Shown one piece after another: positions 36,792-56,647 of a DNA stretch of 64,000 nt (within the stretch, counting starts at the first letter, position 1; every line of letters starts with the position of its first letter). Source of the stretch: Cichorium intybus (lineage: Eukaryota > Streptophyta > Magnoliopsida > Asterales > Asteraceae). A model generated the notes under the pieces. It made no database searches. It worked only from the letters and a program-made list of their open reading frames with translations, and was not told the DNA's origin. The stretch lies in the NCBI GenBank assembly GCA_023525715.1, contig CM042011.1, positions 57,346,854 to 57,410,853 of the forward strand, read 5' to 3'. The position numbers and the translations under genes were made by a program.

Positions 36792-39700
36792 CAGGGGCAG
36801 AATTGGGCGTATGCCCACAATGGCACGGGTCACTATTCACTTTTGCCTTAGAAGTAGCCTATATATAATTCAACCCACAAGTAGTTCAGCCCAGAAATAG
36901 TTGAGCCCAAACGTAAAAGCCCAGAAGAAGGAAAAGAAGCGCAATTGGAAATACGAGAATGAAGTTAGAAGGCTCGCTAACAGCTGTGCTTCCTGCCTAC
37001 ATTCTGATTTCGTGAAAACGCAAAAAAAAAAAAAAAAAAAAGCTCTTATTGTGTTGCTGCTTGGTACTTGCAAAAAAAGGCCCAACGAAGGTCACCAACA
37101 ACTCGAAATTAACATTTTCATCTTGTTTTGCTACTCGAAATTACTTGAAAGAAGCTCTTTGTGCACCAATTTTGAGCTCTCTTCAAGCCCTAGAATGAAA
37201 CAATTAAGTATGTGTTTTTTGATGTTTATGAAATTAGTTGTTTATTTCTTGAAATTACTTATTGTGTTGGTGAAATTAGTAGTTTTTTTGCTTGAAAATT
37301 ATGTATTTTACTTATTGATTTCTTTCCATTGGTTATTACATTGATTGTTTGCATTGATTAATTGAATTGAAATTAGTTTGTTGTTTCCATTGTAGAGTAG
37401 CATTGGGTGTTTTTAAAGAGATCACAATGTTTTAGTGCAAGTGTTGAAGGATCTTCCAAAAGACCATGTTCCAATGAATCAATACCTTGGGTTTTTAATG
37501 TAAATGTAATTCCACAAAGATCACAAGGTCCACTACCTACAACTACAACTACTCCAATTGCAAGTTTTGATTTGAAGGATCTTCCAAGAGACCCGACGGA
37601 TAGACCTAGGATAACAACTTATAATTCAAATCAAAGAGCTGAAATAACAAGGACGTATTTGCTTCAAGGACCTTGTCAAACAAGGGGTCATACATTTCCA
37701 TCAAAGACAATAGGTAAGAAAAAGAGACGTTTTGTTGTTGAATGGTTTGATGAATTTGATTGGTTAGCGTGTAGCAAAAAAGAGGACAAAGCCTATTGTG
37801 TATTTGCTACTTGTTTGGCGACATGGTGGTACAACAAGTTGGGGGAGATGCATTTGTTACAGAAGGTTTTAATAGTTGGAATAAAAAAGATGCATTGAGA
37901 GTTCATGAGGATAATATTGATAGTTTACACAACAAAGCACGACAAAAGTGTGAATTTTTAATGAAAGAAAAACAATCTATTAGTGTAGCATTTAATAAGC
38001 AAACTGAAGTTGAGTAGAGTAACTATAAACTTCAGTTGCATACTTCAATTGATGCTTGTAGATTTTTATTGAAAAATTGTTTACCGTTTTTTGGTCATGA
38101 TGAGTCGAGTGGCTCTCTTTCTAGAGGGCTTTTCCTTGATACATTATCTTTCATTCGAGAGCATAATGAAGCAATTTACAATGTTACTTTAGAAAAGGCT
38201 CCTCAAAATAACCAAGTGACATCCCCGAAAACTCAAAAAGAAATTATTGAATGTTTTTCAAAAGAGACAATTTTGAATATTTGCGAAGAAATTGGTAAGG
38301 ATGTTTTTGCTTTTTTGGTTGATGAATCTACTGATGTATCGAAAAAGGAACATATGGGTATAGTGTTAAGATATGTTGATAGCATTGGAATTGTGAATGA
38401 AAGAGTCATTTGAGTTGTGCACGTGAAGGATACATCCTCTTTGACTCTTAAAGAAGTAATATATGAAGTATTTACCGGTAATAAGTTGAGTATGACTCAG
38501 GTAATTGGAGCTTTTTTGCTTATCAATTATTATGTATTTTAATTGAGTATTATTCGTTTTGTATCTAATATCCTATTTTTTAAAGGTAAGAGGACAATGT
38601 TACGATGGGGCAAGTAATATGTGAGGTGCATTCAATGGTCTAAAAGCTTTGATATTACAAGAAAATGATTTGGCACATTATGTACATTGCTTTGCACACC
38701 AACTTCAGTTAGTGATTGTGGCTGTAGCAAACAAACACGAAGGTGTGAATGACTTTTTTTATCAAATTTCTTTGGTGGTTAATGTGCTATGTGCTTCATG
38801 TAAAAGAAAAAACATGGTATGGGAGAATTATAGAGAAAGAGTGCAAAAGGCAATTGGTAATAGTGAACTTGAAACCGGAAAAGGGTTAAATCAAGAGAAT
38901 TCTCTTATTCGACCAGGAGATACAAGATGGGTTCACATTACAAGACAAACAGAAGCTTGATGAACTTATTTCCAGAGGTCATTGGAGTTCTTGATTATGT
39001 TGAAGATGAAGGATTGACTTTAAGTAACTGAAATCAAGCACGTGGTATTTTATCATACTTCAAGACACTTGAGTTCGTGTTTTACTTACATTTCATGCAT
39101 GGATTTTTAAACCTCATGGCTATATTGTCAAAACATCTTCAAAAAAAGGATCAATATATTGTAGAAGCAGCTTCTTTGGTTAGAGCGACAATGAATGCAC
39201 TTAAAACTTGGAGAGCTACAAGGTTTGAAAAAACATTAGCAAAGGTATTTTCATTTTGCCACAAACATGATATTAATATTGTGGATATGAATGAGAATTA
39301 TGTCACTTCGAGAAACCGTAGGACCAAAGTTACTAATCAATATCATTTTGAAGTTGAAATATTCAATACGGTTTCGGACATGCAAATTATAGAATTCGGG
39401 GACTGATTTAGTGAAATAAGCACGCAATTACAAGAATACATGGAGGATTTGAGTCCTTGTGATTCACTTGTAACTTTGACGAATCAAAGTTGTTGAAGTT
39501 GAGTGAGTTATACAAAAATGATTTTGATGATTCTGAAAGAATACAACTTGATGGTGAACTTGAGATATATTATCACTCTTTGCATAATGATGATCGATTT
39601 GCTAGTTTTAAGGGAACTACCGACCATTCTCTTTTGATGGTGGCAACGGGGAAACACCGTTCTTATCCTTTGGTGTATAGGTTATTAAAGTTGGCTTTGG

Positions 39701-40032
39701 TTTTACTCGTCGCAACCGCAACAGTAGAAAGATGTTTTTCTGCGATGAAGCTCTTGAAGACCGACTTAAGTAAAAAAATGGGTAATGACTATATGAAAGA
39801 TGCATTGATTTGTAATTTTGAAAAGGAAGCCCTTATGAAAGTTAAGACTGAAGATGTAGTGGATAACTTTAAAAAAATGTGTACAGGAGATCTGGAGATG
39901 ACAACTTTAAAATGTAACATCTACACTACTTTATTATATTTAATGCAATCGTACTTTTTTTTAAAATCTTATTATATTGCTTAAAAAAAATTTTGGTGCC
40001 ACCTCTACTCCACATTTATGGTTCCGCCCTTG
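36792..40032 (+). mobile_element. hAT transposon with dead transposase
   Basis: 3241 bp. Perfect 8-bp target duplication GTATCAAT at 36784-36791 and 40033-40040. Short inverted ends CAGGGGCAGAATT and CAAGGGCGGAACC, matching at 9 of 13 with all differences transitions. Codes for a ZMYM1/TTF-finger type hAT transposase in broken frames. Confidence 0.93.
37396..39963 (+). pseudogene. hAT transposase (TTF/ZMYM1-like), broken
   Basis: The ancestral protein cut and pasted the element. Recognisable in order: finger-like DKAYCVFATCL near 37785-37820; GGDAFVTEGFNSWNKKDAL (about 37840-37895); SIDACRFLLKN and FFGHDESS (38045-38110); catalytic-domain FLVDESTDVSKKEHMGIVLR (38310-38370); a GT-AG intron 38501-38585; QCYDGASNM (38595-38620); YVHCFAHQLQL (38680-38712); GDTRW (38918-38932); and the C-terminal dimerisation block TATVERCFSAMKLLKTDLS (39713-39769). 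Damage: a frameshift near 37820, a stop at 38015-38017, stops ending frames at 38413, about 38624, 38960 and 39406, and at least one more shift near 38935-38960. Cannot make active protein. Confidence 0.88.
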
Positions 40033-40040
40033 GTATCAAT

Positions 40041-40851
40041 GCATACATATCGATTTTATATTATATAAAAAATGATTTTCTAAAAAAATGGTACACATGT
40101 TTTATACATGTGTTAATATATTCACATGAATGCATGAATGTATCCAATTGCATGATGCATCAATACATCTATATGCATGCATGTATATCGACTTTAATAT
40201 ATTTAAAATATGATGCTCTAGTATAAAAACTAATTTTTATGCATGCATTAGTGCATACATATAAATGAATCAATGAATCCATATCGACTTTTTTTTTATT
40301 CAAAAAATGATGCCTAGACTATAAGTTATGCTTCTTTACCCTAGAATATCATAATTGATTAGTAAAACATTCTTAAATAATTATCTAAATCAAAGCTCAA
40401 AAACTAAAGTTGTCATGAATGAAAATAAAAAACACGTTTTTGAGGACCTAATTAAACAATCTCAAATTGCCGAAAACACCACAAGTCACGACAAAGCTAT
40501 GAGTTTTCTTAATCGGCCAATTTTACATGTTGTCTGCAAATTCCGTCCAATTCCAAGCTATCAGATAACTTCGAAAGATTTGTCGTTGATATCATCACAT
40601 TTTCATTTCTAATAGTGCTGACATAATCAAGTCATGCATCAATGTATCAATATGAATACATCAATGCATATACATATTGATATAATCACGAAAAGATCAT
40701 TGTGTATTAATGCATTAGTGCAAATAAACGTTGATATAATTACGAAAATGTCACAGCAACTTTATTTTTGAAATTTTCACATAGTTACAGGAAATATCGC
40801 CATCTCTTTTTATTTGTTTTACTAAATGTATGTCTGATAATTGCTAACCGT
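40041..40851. other. nothing coding; ATGCAT-type dyads
   Basis: AT-rich, with repeated GAATGCATGAATG, GATGCATCAATAC and ATGCATGCATG words. No gene. Confidence 0.45.
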
Positions 40852-40912
40852 AGAACCATGTGAAAAATTGTCCATGTTAATAAATGAACATGAACAATTT
40901 TCATGTGGTTCT
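40852..40912. repeat. imperfect hairpin
   Basis: Arms of about 26 bp (AGAACCATGTGAAAAATTG... and its near inverse ...CAATTTTCATGTGGTTCT) around a ~9-base centre. About 80% paired. Confidence 0.75.
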
Positions 40913-40951
40913 ATATTTAATTGATATAATCTTGTTATATATTGAACGTGT

Positions 40952-40953
<2 letters not shown>

Positions 40954-41040
<87 letters not shown>
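40954..41040. repeat. (TA)n microsatellite
   Basis: 87 bp of TA dinucleotides. Confidence 0.97.
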
Positions 41041-41044
<4 letters not shown>

Positions 41045-42579
41045 GAGGGTTGACCATGAAAATTAAAGGTTAGCAAAATGTAGAAAATGTCAAATGGGAA
41101 CCCATTCAGTGTCTGATTGAGCTGTCGTGATGGGGTGCCCGTGGGTAGGATTCAGGACCCAAACAACTATGCATTCAAACTTATGTTCAAATATTTTTTA
41201 GAATTGTTATAGGATAAGTTATCATCGTTTTGGTTGCTGTAAAATGTGCTTATGATGCAATTCCATTTTCGGAAGGTAGAGATTTAATCAGTTCAATCGA
41301 AGGTTTGAGTTAGTACGAAGTCAGAAATTTTGTTGATGTTGTACGAATTTTACAAATTCATTATGAATTTGAAGTTTTAGAGGAAGAGCGAAGTTGCACC
41401 TATCGACCCTTTTTTGGCTGTCATTAGAGACGATAGAATTAGACCTCGTTAATTTAGTTGGCTTAATTTTGGAGTAAACTAATAATATATTAGTTTCTTT
41501 CATTTACCATATTCAATACTGTTTTTAGTATTAGCATTCTATTTCGCGTTTTCATTTTATTCTTTCATGTATAACACATGTTTCTCCACCAACTTGTTGC
41601 AAATTAATAATTATACAAGTACCGAGAGAACTAACAATGGTCTGTAATGAAATTGTCATGACAATAAAAATGGATGGTGGGATCGTCAATAGAGAGTTGT
41701 CACTACTAGAAAAATTTAGTTTCTTTCGGTACCTAGTTGCCATAAACTGCTTCCCTTTAATTTAAGTTGATTTAATTAATTATTAAAACTGTTTTAATAA
41801 AATTTAATATGATGAACATAAAATTTTAAATTGCTTAAAATTTTACCCTTAATATATTTAGAACAGTATCTATATATTATTAGAAGTTAAATTAAAACAA
41901 AACATTGGTCAAACCATGACTACGCTCATCCACTTTAAATGTCTTTGAAAGTTTGAAAGATGATTCTTATGAATTCTAATGAGATCGGTTTTTAAATGAC
42001 ATGTATTGTCTACCACCCTCACCGGCTGTCACGTTTTACATAGTGGTGTTACCGAAAGGGTTTGATAGGACAATTATCAGTTAAAAAGTTTTTAAACAAA
42101 AGTCTCATTTTAATTAAAATGAAATGTGAATCATATGCTACCAATAAAAAAACACATATTTTCTTTATGATCTGCTAACGGAGCTGTGTGGTTAATCGGC
42201 ACGTCAGTCGAGAGCATAGTTGAAGATGATATGGCACTCGCGATTCTTAAGCGTATCTTAAGTCTGGGATCACGCGGTTTTTTGCATGGTGTATTCACCA
42301 TCTGATCGATGATCCACGACATCCCTATCATGGATTTGAGATGAGCATAACTAAGATTAACATGCCATTGACCCTTAGTCAATGAATCTCACAGACCTAG
42401 GAATTTCATAGAGACTGAAATTGATAAATGTATATCTACCTTAATGACCATTATGTTGTGATTACGGCATCCCTCTTCACATAATAAATGAGAGATTTTG
42501 GATCCTAACCTTGTTAAATAATATTTGGGTAATTTTTTAAAAGGATTAAAATTAAACTAACAAAAATCTGTTTTTATAT
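41041..42579. other. nothing recognised; probable copia leader at right end
   Basis: No gene. The last 200 bases precede a copia gag start and may be its leader, but I see no primer site. Confidence 0.4.
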
Positions 42580-43428
42580 ATGTCTGAAGCAAGTGTCAAT
42601 TTTCCTCCACCTCCTCCTCATCTGTCACCCGTCTCTGAAAGCTTTAAGAAGTATCTGCTAGATATGGATAAGCTTATTGGTATTAACTATCTAGACTGGC
42701 TGCACATTTGGAATCTTGTTCTAAAGTTCGAAGGCAAGTCATATATGTTTGAGAGTCCCCTCCCCATTCTACCTAGGCATGGCAGCACACAAGAACTCTA
42801 TGATGAGCATGATTTCCTGATTGATGAGTCTGTGGAAGTTCGTAGCGTCTTGCTGTTGAAAATTGACTCCGAGATCTACAGGGATTTCGAGTTTCTGGGT
42901 CCTTATGACTTAGCACGTCTGGTTGAGGAAAAGTTCTGAGAACCGGTTGAGCAAGAACGAACTACGATATTCAAAGAACTTGAAGGGTGCAATTTAGAAG
43001 AAGGAATTAGCGGCGGTCTGCATGTTCTCAAGGTTGAGGGATACATTAGCGAGCTGTGTAGACTTGGTCACCATATTGATTGGGAGTTGAGTACTAACAT
43101 CATTCTCGACTCGCTTACCAGCCTATATGATCTGCTCATCCAGATGTACAGAAAAGGGAAATATGACAAGTCTATCATGGAGATGCATTCGATGTTAACT
43201 CTATATGAGTCGTTCATAGAGATACATAGTTCCATTGATCCAGCTACTTTGGGATTGAGTCCGGTCATGAGACATATCAAGAAACGGTCCAGGGCAACTG
43301 TTGGGCCAGTTCTGAGGTGTCTTCAACTGGGAACTCACAGGTTGGGATACAGTCACAGAAAGATTGGAAGATGCTCCAAAGCCAAATCGTTTGGCAACTT
43401 AGGTATATCTAAAATTCAAAACTTGTAA
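42580..43428 (+). pseudogene. Ty1/copia gag remnant
   Basis: One frame of 283 codons broken by a single TGA at 42937-42939. It starts at an ATG and reads DMDKLIGINYLDWLHIWN (family form KLNGTNYLDW...), then a VSCLML-like EVRSVLLLKID, then HVLKVEGYISELCRLGHHID, and LTSLYDLLIQMYRKGKYD..., all in the order of a UBN2/DUF4219-type copia capsid. No zinc knuckle remains and protease, integrase and reverse transcriptase are missing. A copia purine tract about 2.3 kb further on fits the same element. Confidence 0.8.
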
Positions 43429-43616
43429 TCGTTAAATCCTTAATACAGGATGTGTTTCTCACATTTGCGTTGTATGCAGGGACTTAGTAAGATGCGGGTC
43501 ACTGGTGCATAGAAGCTTATTCGGATTGGATCGAGATCACGGGCTCATGCAGTTTTAATGTTTAGTTATATATTTGATTTTGTTATTAACTAGTAGTTAC
43601 ATATAACATTTTTTTT

Positions 43617-44386
43617 TGAAGGGTTTTCTAGCAAACAATGAACTATAAAATTCCTAAGTTCACATGCAACCCTAAAAAGATATATGTTTTCTTCTATGAA
43701 GATATAAAACTAAAAACCTAAGCCCAACATTTATTTCTAAAGATCAAAATAAGAATTAACCAACATTTTGATCTTGTTCTTGAAGCGAGCAGCACAAATG
43801 TCCTGCCTCAAATGGTGTCACACCCAAGCTAAGGAGGAGAGAGTCTAGTAGAGTTTCTTTGGTTCAAGGTTGGCGCAGGAATTAGGGAACCAGGAGGTTC
43901 CTTTTATAGCCTCCAAGGGTTACAGCTGAAACCCTAAGGAGCCTCCTAAGTGGGCAAGCCTATTGACCTCTTGGACCAGACATCTAAAACCCTAATCAGG
44001 GTTTTCGCCAACCCTAGAGGAAGCCTCCAAGGTGGGGCCAAATCCAGCCCCTGGCTTCTGGTTTATCAGTTATTCAACTATTGAATAAATACAAACCAGT
44101 CCCTGCACTTTTAATTAATTTATTTAATCACTAAATTAAATCCAATTAATTCTAGATTAAATCTTAATTAATTATTATAGTTTCTAATTAATATATTAAC
44201 ACATAAATATATTAATAAACTATTTATTTATTTTCTATTGATTTATTAAACAATTAATAAATCAACATTTCTCTCTACTGAACTCTACACTAATCCTCCA
44301 ACTATGAGGGCAACCCAAATGGACTTTGCTTCAATTAATAAGATAAATATAAATATAAAGTCATGGCTTAGACACCTAATCCAACA
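43617..44386 (-). mobile_element. probable solo LTR
   Basis: 770 bp, on the minus strand TGTTGGATTAGGTG...AAACCCTTCA, with no internal region on either side. Flanking pentamers TTTTT and GTTTT match at 4 of 5. Same LTR family as 1-691, opposite orientation. Inserted in the copia remnant 42580-45786. Confidence 0.6.
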
Positions 44387-44597
44387 GTTTTCATATTTTA
44401 CATTGTTTTGAGGATATTTGTTTTAATAAAAATAGTGATATTTTTCTTTTACAAAAGGCTTGTTGTTTTTTATCCTTACGATGTTGTGTGAATGTGTTGA
44501 ATTGCATTAATAGTAATAATTTGAATGTTGATACATCCAAAAGTTTATTGGATACATAATTGTGTTTGTATGATTATTATAATTAGATTTAAATAAT

Positions 44598-44790
44598 AAT
44601 TGCATCAACCAAAGATCTAAGTGAACAGGACTTTGGAATCATCTGATTTAGAATCATATGATGAATACAACTCTTGAATAAATTGGAACAAGAATTGCAT
44701 CACCCAAAAAATCCAGAGGGCAAGATTTTGGAATCACTTTACTTAAAGTCATATGATGAATGCAAAATCTTGATTAAGTTAACAAAGTCA
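44598..44790. repeat. ~95-bp degenerate tandem duplication
   Basis: Both copies open AATTGCATCAmCCaAA and include TTTGGAATCA and TCATATGATGAATrCAA. Confidence 0.7.
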
Positions 44791-45772
44791 TAATTCACAT
44801 AAAGATGTGAAAGAAGTCGAGATTATAGGGCAATGTCCACACCAGTTCCTGTGAACTGCCCAATAGACACAATTAGTTATACTTCATTATATTTGTCAAT
44901 CGGTTTAGTAGATATAACTTTGTTTATTTGAATAAATAGTAGTAAGAAGGTTTGAATTATTCAAAGGTTTCGTAGTGAAGTATAAAATCAAGAAAGATGA
45001 AATCTGAGTAAATTATGAACTGAGAAAACGTTTCACAGTTATCTCTTTCCAGTGAACACTATGATGTTATAAAAGGAAAAGCCAAACATTGTTTGAAATG
45101 ATTCGATCCTCGATGTATCAGGATACACTTCCAATTAGTTTCGAAAAATTAGATATTTAGATAAGCTAAACCATAACAACCACAAATAACTTGAAACCAC
45201 ATTTTAGACTAAGTAGGCTGCACAGACACCATCTGAAATGTAAAGGTCTGGGGTCATGTAGTGTTCATCCAAACCTCATAACTAGCATGAACCCAATCGG
45301 TAGTGTCTTTCATTGGTCATCCCACAAGTACCTTGGATACTTGTTTTACAAGTCACTTGAGAACAAATGTTTGTATCTCGAATGAAGAGTCTTTCTTTGA
45401 AAATAGCTCATATTCTAAGGAACAAGTAGGAATAAAGGCAATTCTTAAGGGATTCAAGGATTAACTAATGAAGGAACATTTAATCAACACTAGGACTTAA
45501 CTAGGGATCATATTTTTGTTAAGAGAAGTACGTGACATACTTTCCTCCTCTTTGCAAGTCCAAGTAGTCTTGGTCACCTTCGTGGTATATTATGGTCTCA
45601 TATTACTAAAATGTGATACACTGATTAGTGGTAAAACACTAAGTTGGTACGGATGAGTAATCCAACTACATGGAAGCATTGGTGAGCCCAGTTACTACCA
45701 AATAAGAGGATATGAAAGGGCGAGACTCAGTCTATATGTTAGTTTGACTTATCTTACACCTGGCCTAAAAAC
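44791..45772 (+). other. copia 3' non-coding region
   Basis: No open frame recognised. Position between gag remnant and purine tract suggests copia 3' untranslated sequence left after loss of pol. Confidence 0.35.
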
Positions 45773-45786
45773 CAGTGGGAGTAATT
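45773..45786 (+). other. copia polypurine tract
   Basis: CAGTGGGAGTAATTG, the usual CCAGTGGGAG purine tract of copia elements, followed by TG as an LTR start. Confidence 0.5.
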
Positions 45787-45807
45787 GATTCTTCAAAAGA
45801 AAATAGG

Positions 45808-46000
45808 CCATGTGTATAACAGATTTTTTAGAAGGGGGCATTCTCAGATAATAAGGCTGAGAATGAGCCATGCATATAACATTTTTCAAGATGTGGTGTC
45901 GTTATTTTTTTGGCAAGTTACAGATCATGCGTATAACAGTTTTCAAAGACATTCTCAGAGAACAAGTGATAGAATGTATAATAGTTTTCAAACAGAAACT
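45808..46000. repeat. ATGyrTATAACA repeats
   Basis: Four spaced copies of CATGyrTATAACAgnTTTTCA at about 45808, 45868, 45926 and 45973, two with a nearby ATTCTCAGA. They follow the copia purine tract and may be LTR sub-repeats. Confidence 0.6.
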
Positions 46001-46254
46001 TGATTAAAACACGTTAAAATTAAAACTTAAAATTTAAAAACACGTTAAAATTAAAATTGAAAATTTAAATCTGATCAATAAAAATTGTCAAACTCGCATC
46101 CTGAAAATCCGCCACTTCCTAATTTATTAAAACCAAAAGGTCCGATTTACCTTTCTAATGGTTTCAATATTGAAACTAATTATTATTTTTCCTTTTAATT
46201 ACCATCATGTCATTGTTGATCATAACCCTCCATTTCTTTGATCTAATGACCACA

Positions 46255-47951
<1,697 letters not shown>

Positions 47952-48269
47952 TAGGTTCTTTTAAGAACTCAAATATTCATGAGATCTTGAGAACTTTTTC
48001 TGATTGGTCAGATCACAAAAGGGCACGATTGTCATTCTACAATTCACATTTAATATTGATTTTTTTTATTTTTGGCAATAACATTAACAACTCCTAAAAT
48101 CAAGGCTATTAGATTTGAATTTTCAAATTTTAAAAAAAAATCAAATTTTTGTTTTCGTATTTTCGTTTTTATTTTTAAATTATTTTTTCTGAAATTAGAA
48201 AAACATAAAATTTCTGAATTTTTTTTAAAAAAAAACAAATTTTCTAAATTAAAAAAAAAATATTTGTGC

Positions 48270-49470
48270 ACTTGCATGTGTATATATGCATACTCGCAGA
48301 TGCATATATGCATATTTTCACAATTCATATATACATATTCGTATTTTTAATATATAAATGTAAAAAAATGAACAATGCATTTTATTATAAACAATAATAT
48401 ACAACTGTTTTGAACAATGCATACATAAAATTTAAAAAATACAACAATATACAACTGTTTTGAATGATAATACAAATTTATTAGAAATAATGAACGTTAC
48501 ATACAAAAATATAAAAAAATACAACGAAAATTCATGATATCTTCATTTCTCAAATTTTCAATTTTTATTTCTTCAATTTGCTCGACAAATTCTCCAAAAT
48601 CTGCAATAACATTAATAAAAATTAATATACATTTATATTCAAAATCATTAAAATAAATACATACATGCATATACGCATATGAACAAATGCACATCTATTT
48701 TTGCATATATATGCATATATGCATATGTGTACATACGTATTTATACGCATAGAAACATATATGCACATATGCATTTATATAACTACGTATTAAAAAAAAC
48801 CCCAAAAAATACTTACATGCATATATACACATATGCACATAGGCACATATAATGTATGCATAAATGCAAATATGCACACGTGTACACAAACAAACAGACA
48901 TATATACACATACGTATTTATACGCATAGAAACATACATGCACATATGCATTTATATAACTACATATTAAAAAAAACCCCAAAAAAATTAATATACATAT
49001 ATATTCAAAATCATTAAAATAAATACATACATGCATATACGCATATAAACAAATGCACATCTATTTTTGCATATATATGCATATATGCATATGTACACAT
49101 ACATATTTATACGCATAGAAACATATATGGACATATGCATTTATATAACTACATATTAAAAAAACCCCAAAAAATACTTACATGCATATATACACATATG
49201 TATATATATATATGCATTTATACACATATGCACATATATATACATGTCTTTAGATGAACATATGCACATACACACATATGTATATGCACATATCCACATA
49301 TATGTATGCACATATATACACATATGTACATACGTGTATGCGTATTTGCACCAATATATGCAATTCCAAAACTAATTATACAATTCAAAAATTAATTAAT
49401 TTTGATGCTTACGGCTGCAATATGCAATTCCAAAACTAATTAATTTTTGATGCACATATGCACATACACA
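48270..49470. repeat. ATGCATAT/ACATATGCAT repeat field
   Basis: Dozens of ATGCATATATGCAT and CATATGCACAT words. A higher-order unit of about 365 bp is repeated: 48620-48830 is nearly identical to 48985-49195, with a partial copy at 48905-48985 (AACTACATATTAAAAAAAACC and CGCATAGAAACATA are markers). Open frames here only spell the repeat. Confidence 0.85.
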
Positions 49471-50000
49471 CCTTGTGTGAATCTCACCTGAAATTAACAT
49501 AAAAACCGATCTCAATGTAATCATGTTAAATCTGATGCAATCTGAACTCGAAATCCACCAATGAATTGATCATGAACACAGAAAGAAAGAGAGAAATTGA
49601 ATAAAAATAAAAGGAATGCTTACAGGTTCGAACCATCACTTCTTCCGAGTCACTTAAAATTCGTCATTGATGTATCGACTCATCATCCGGGTTTAGTTGT
49701 AGTTCTGAGCTCGACATTAAAGTTCCACAGTACCATAGCCGACAGAGAGAACCGATTGGAGAGTCCACTTCACCGATAACCCAAAAGGCTTGAAATCAGT
49801 TTCTTATAGAGATGATGAGATCGTGGATATTCTTGGGGGAGGGATGTCACGATTACGGCAAGAATGAAGCGGAATAGATGGCTGGTTATTTTAGAATGGA
49901 TGATCGCGACTTAAGTCGACAGTCGCGGCGCCGATGGTATACTCCGACGATTGGAATCAAAGGAATCCCGCTACCGACCACCGTTGTTGACTCCGGCTTC

Positions 50001-50183
50001 CTACCTCACACTCAATCGATCGACGAGGGCTTCTGAGGCTTGCTTGCAACCTGTGAATTCGCCATCGTTGTTTTGTAAATACCGTACCGAATGGAGAAAT
50101 AGAGTCGGAATGAGAACCGCTCGTGAGTAACGGCGGCTAGGGCAAGGAGAAGGTGTGGCGAATGAAAGAGAGAGACATTCCAT
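50001..50183 (-). pseudogene. captured host 5' UTR and first exon (putative)
   Basis: Minus strand: a GC-richer, pyrimidine-rich leader (CTCTCTTTCATTCGCC...) runs into an ATG at 50065-50063 in a fair plant context (ACAACGATGGCG), reading MANSQVASKPQKPSSID and then TGA. Codon use and base composition are unlike the AT-rich surroundings. I do not recognise the gene. Interpretation as a transposon-captured host exon is inference from its place inside element B. Confidence 0.4.
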
Positions 50184-50395
50184 TTTAATTTCCTGATTTT
50201 CAGTTATTTCCTTTTAATGATATTTTCCATGTCTATAATGCCCTTAACATGTTTTTTTCATACCAAATATACCATTAAAATTGTAGATAATTACGAAACT
50301 GCCATATTTCATCTTGATCTTCTATTTTTTTGATCTGATGGTCCAGATTTGATTCTCAAGATCTCGGGGTTTTTTGAGTTCTCAAAAGAACCTTA

Positions 50396-51613
<1,218 letters not shown>

Positions 51614-51663
<50 letters not shown>
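51614..51663. repeat. (TA)n microsatellite
   Basis: About 50 bp of TA. Confidence 0.95.
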
Positions 51664-51669
<6 letters not shown>

Positions 51670-51820
51670 TATATCTTATTAATTAGTATAGTAAAATTAC
51701 TAAAAATAAAACAGCATCATATGATATAATTTAAAAGTCAAATAGTTAATATAGAACATCCATTGGAGCGTTCTAATGCTTTAATATGGGTTTGCTATGA
51801 GACGCATTTTAAAACTTTAA

Positions 51821-51846
51821 CTAGTGGGAGTCCGTGCTCCGCACGG
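51821..51846 (-). mobile_element. Helitron 3' terminus
   Basis: On the minus strand: a 6-bp stem hairpin CCGTGC-GGA-GCACGG, seven bases, then CTAG, followed by T. This is the Helitron signature (hairpin 5-15 nt before CTRR, insertion between A and T). The body therefore extends to the right, from 51821 toward an undetermined 5' TC end before about 55390. No RepHel protein is visible, so non-autonomous. Confidence 0.65.
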
Positions 51847-56077
<4,231 letters not shown>

Positions 56078-56200
56078 GGATACAGACCTTGCTCAGTTGG
56101 TTAAAGGCGTCGTCCTCTTCTTTTAAAGTTGAGTGTTTGATCCCCGTTCGGGGGAAATATGTGGATTATTAGGAGTAGTAATTTAGCCATTAAAAAATAA
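56078..56200 (+). mobile_element. tRNA-derived SINE
   Basis: A-box-like TTGCTCAGTTGG (56089-56100) and B-box-like TGTTTGATCCC (56134-56144) at tRNA spacing, then a short tRNA-unrelated tail (ATTAGGAGTAGTAATTTAGCC) and an A-rich end. The acceptor stem does not pair, so it is not a working tRNA. Target duplication not identified. Confidence 0.55.

Positions 56201-56647
<447 letters not shown>

Noticed and set aside
48695..49060. 121-codon minus-strand frame rich in CYAYMHVCIY
   Set aside because: Spells out the ATGCATAT repeat field; low-complexity by-product.
56078..56200. Functional tRNA gene
   Set aside because: A- and B-box-like sequences are there but the acceptor and anticodon stems do not pair; SINE preferred.
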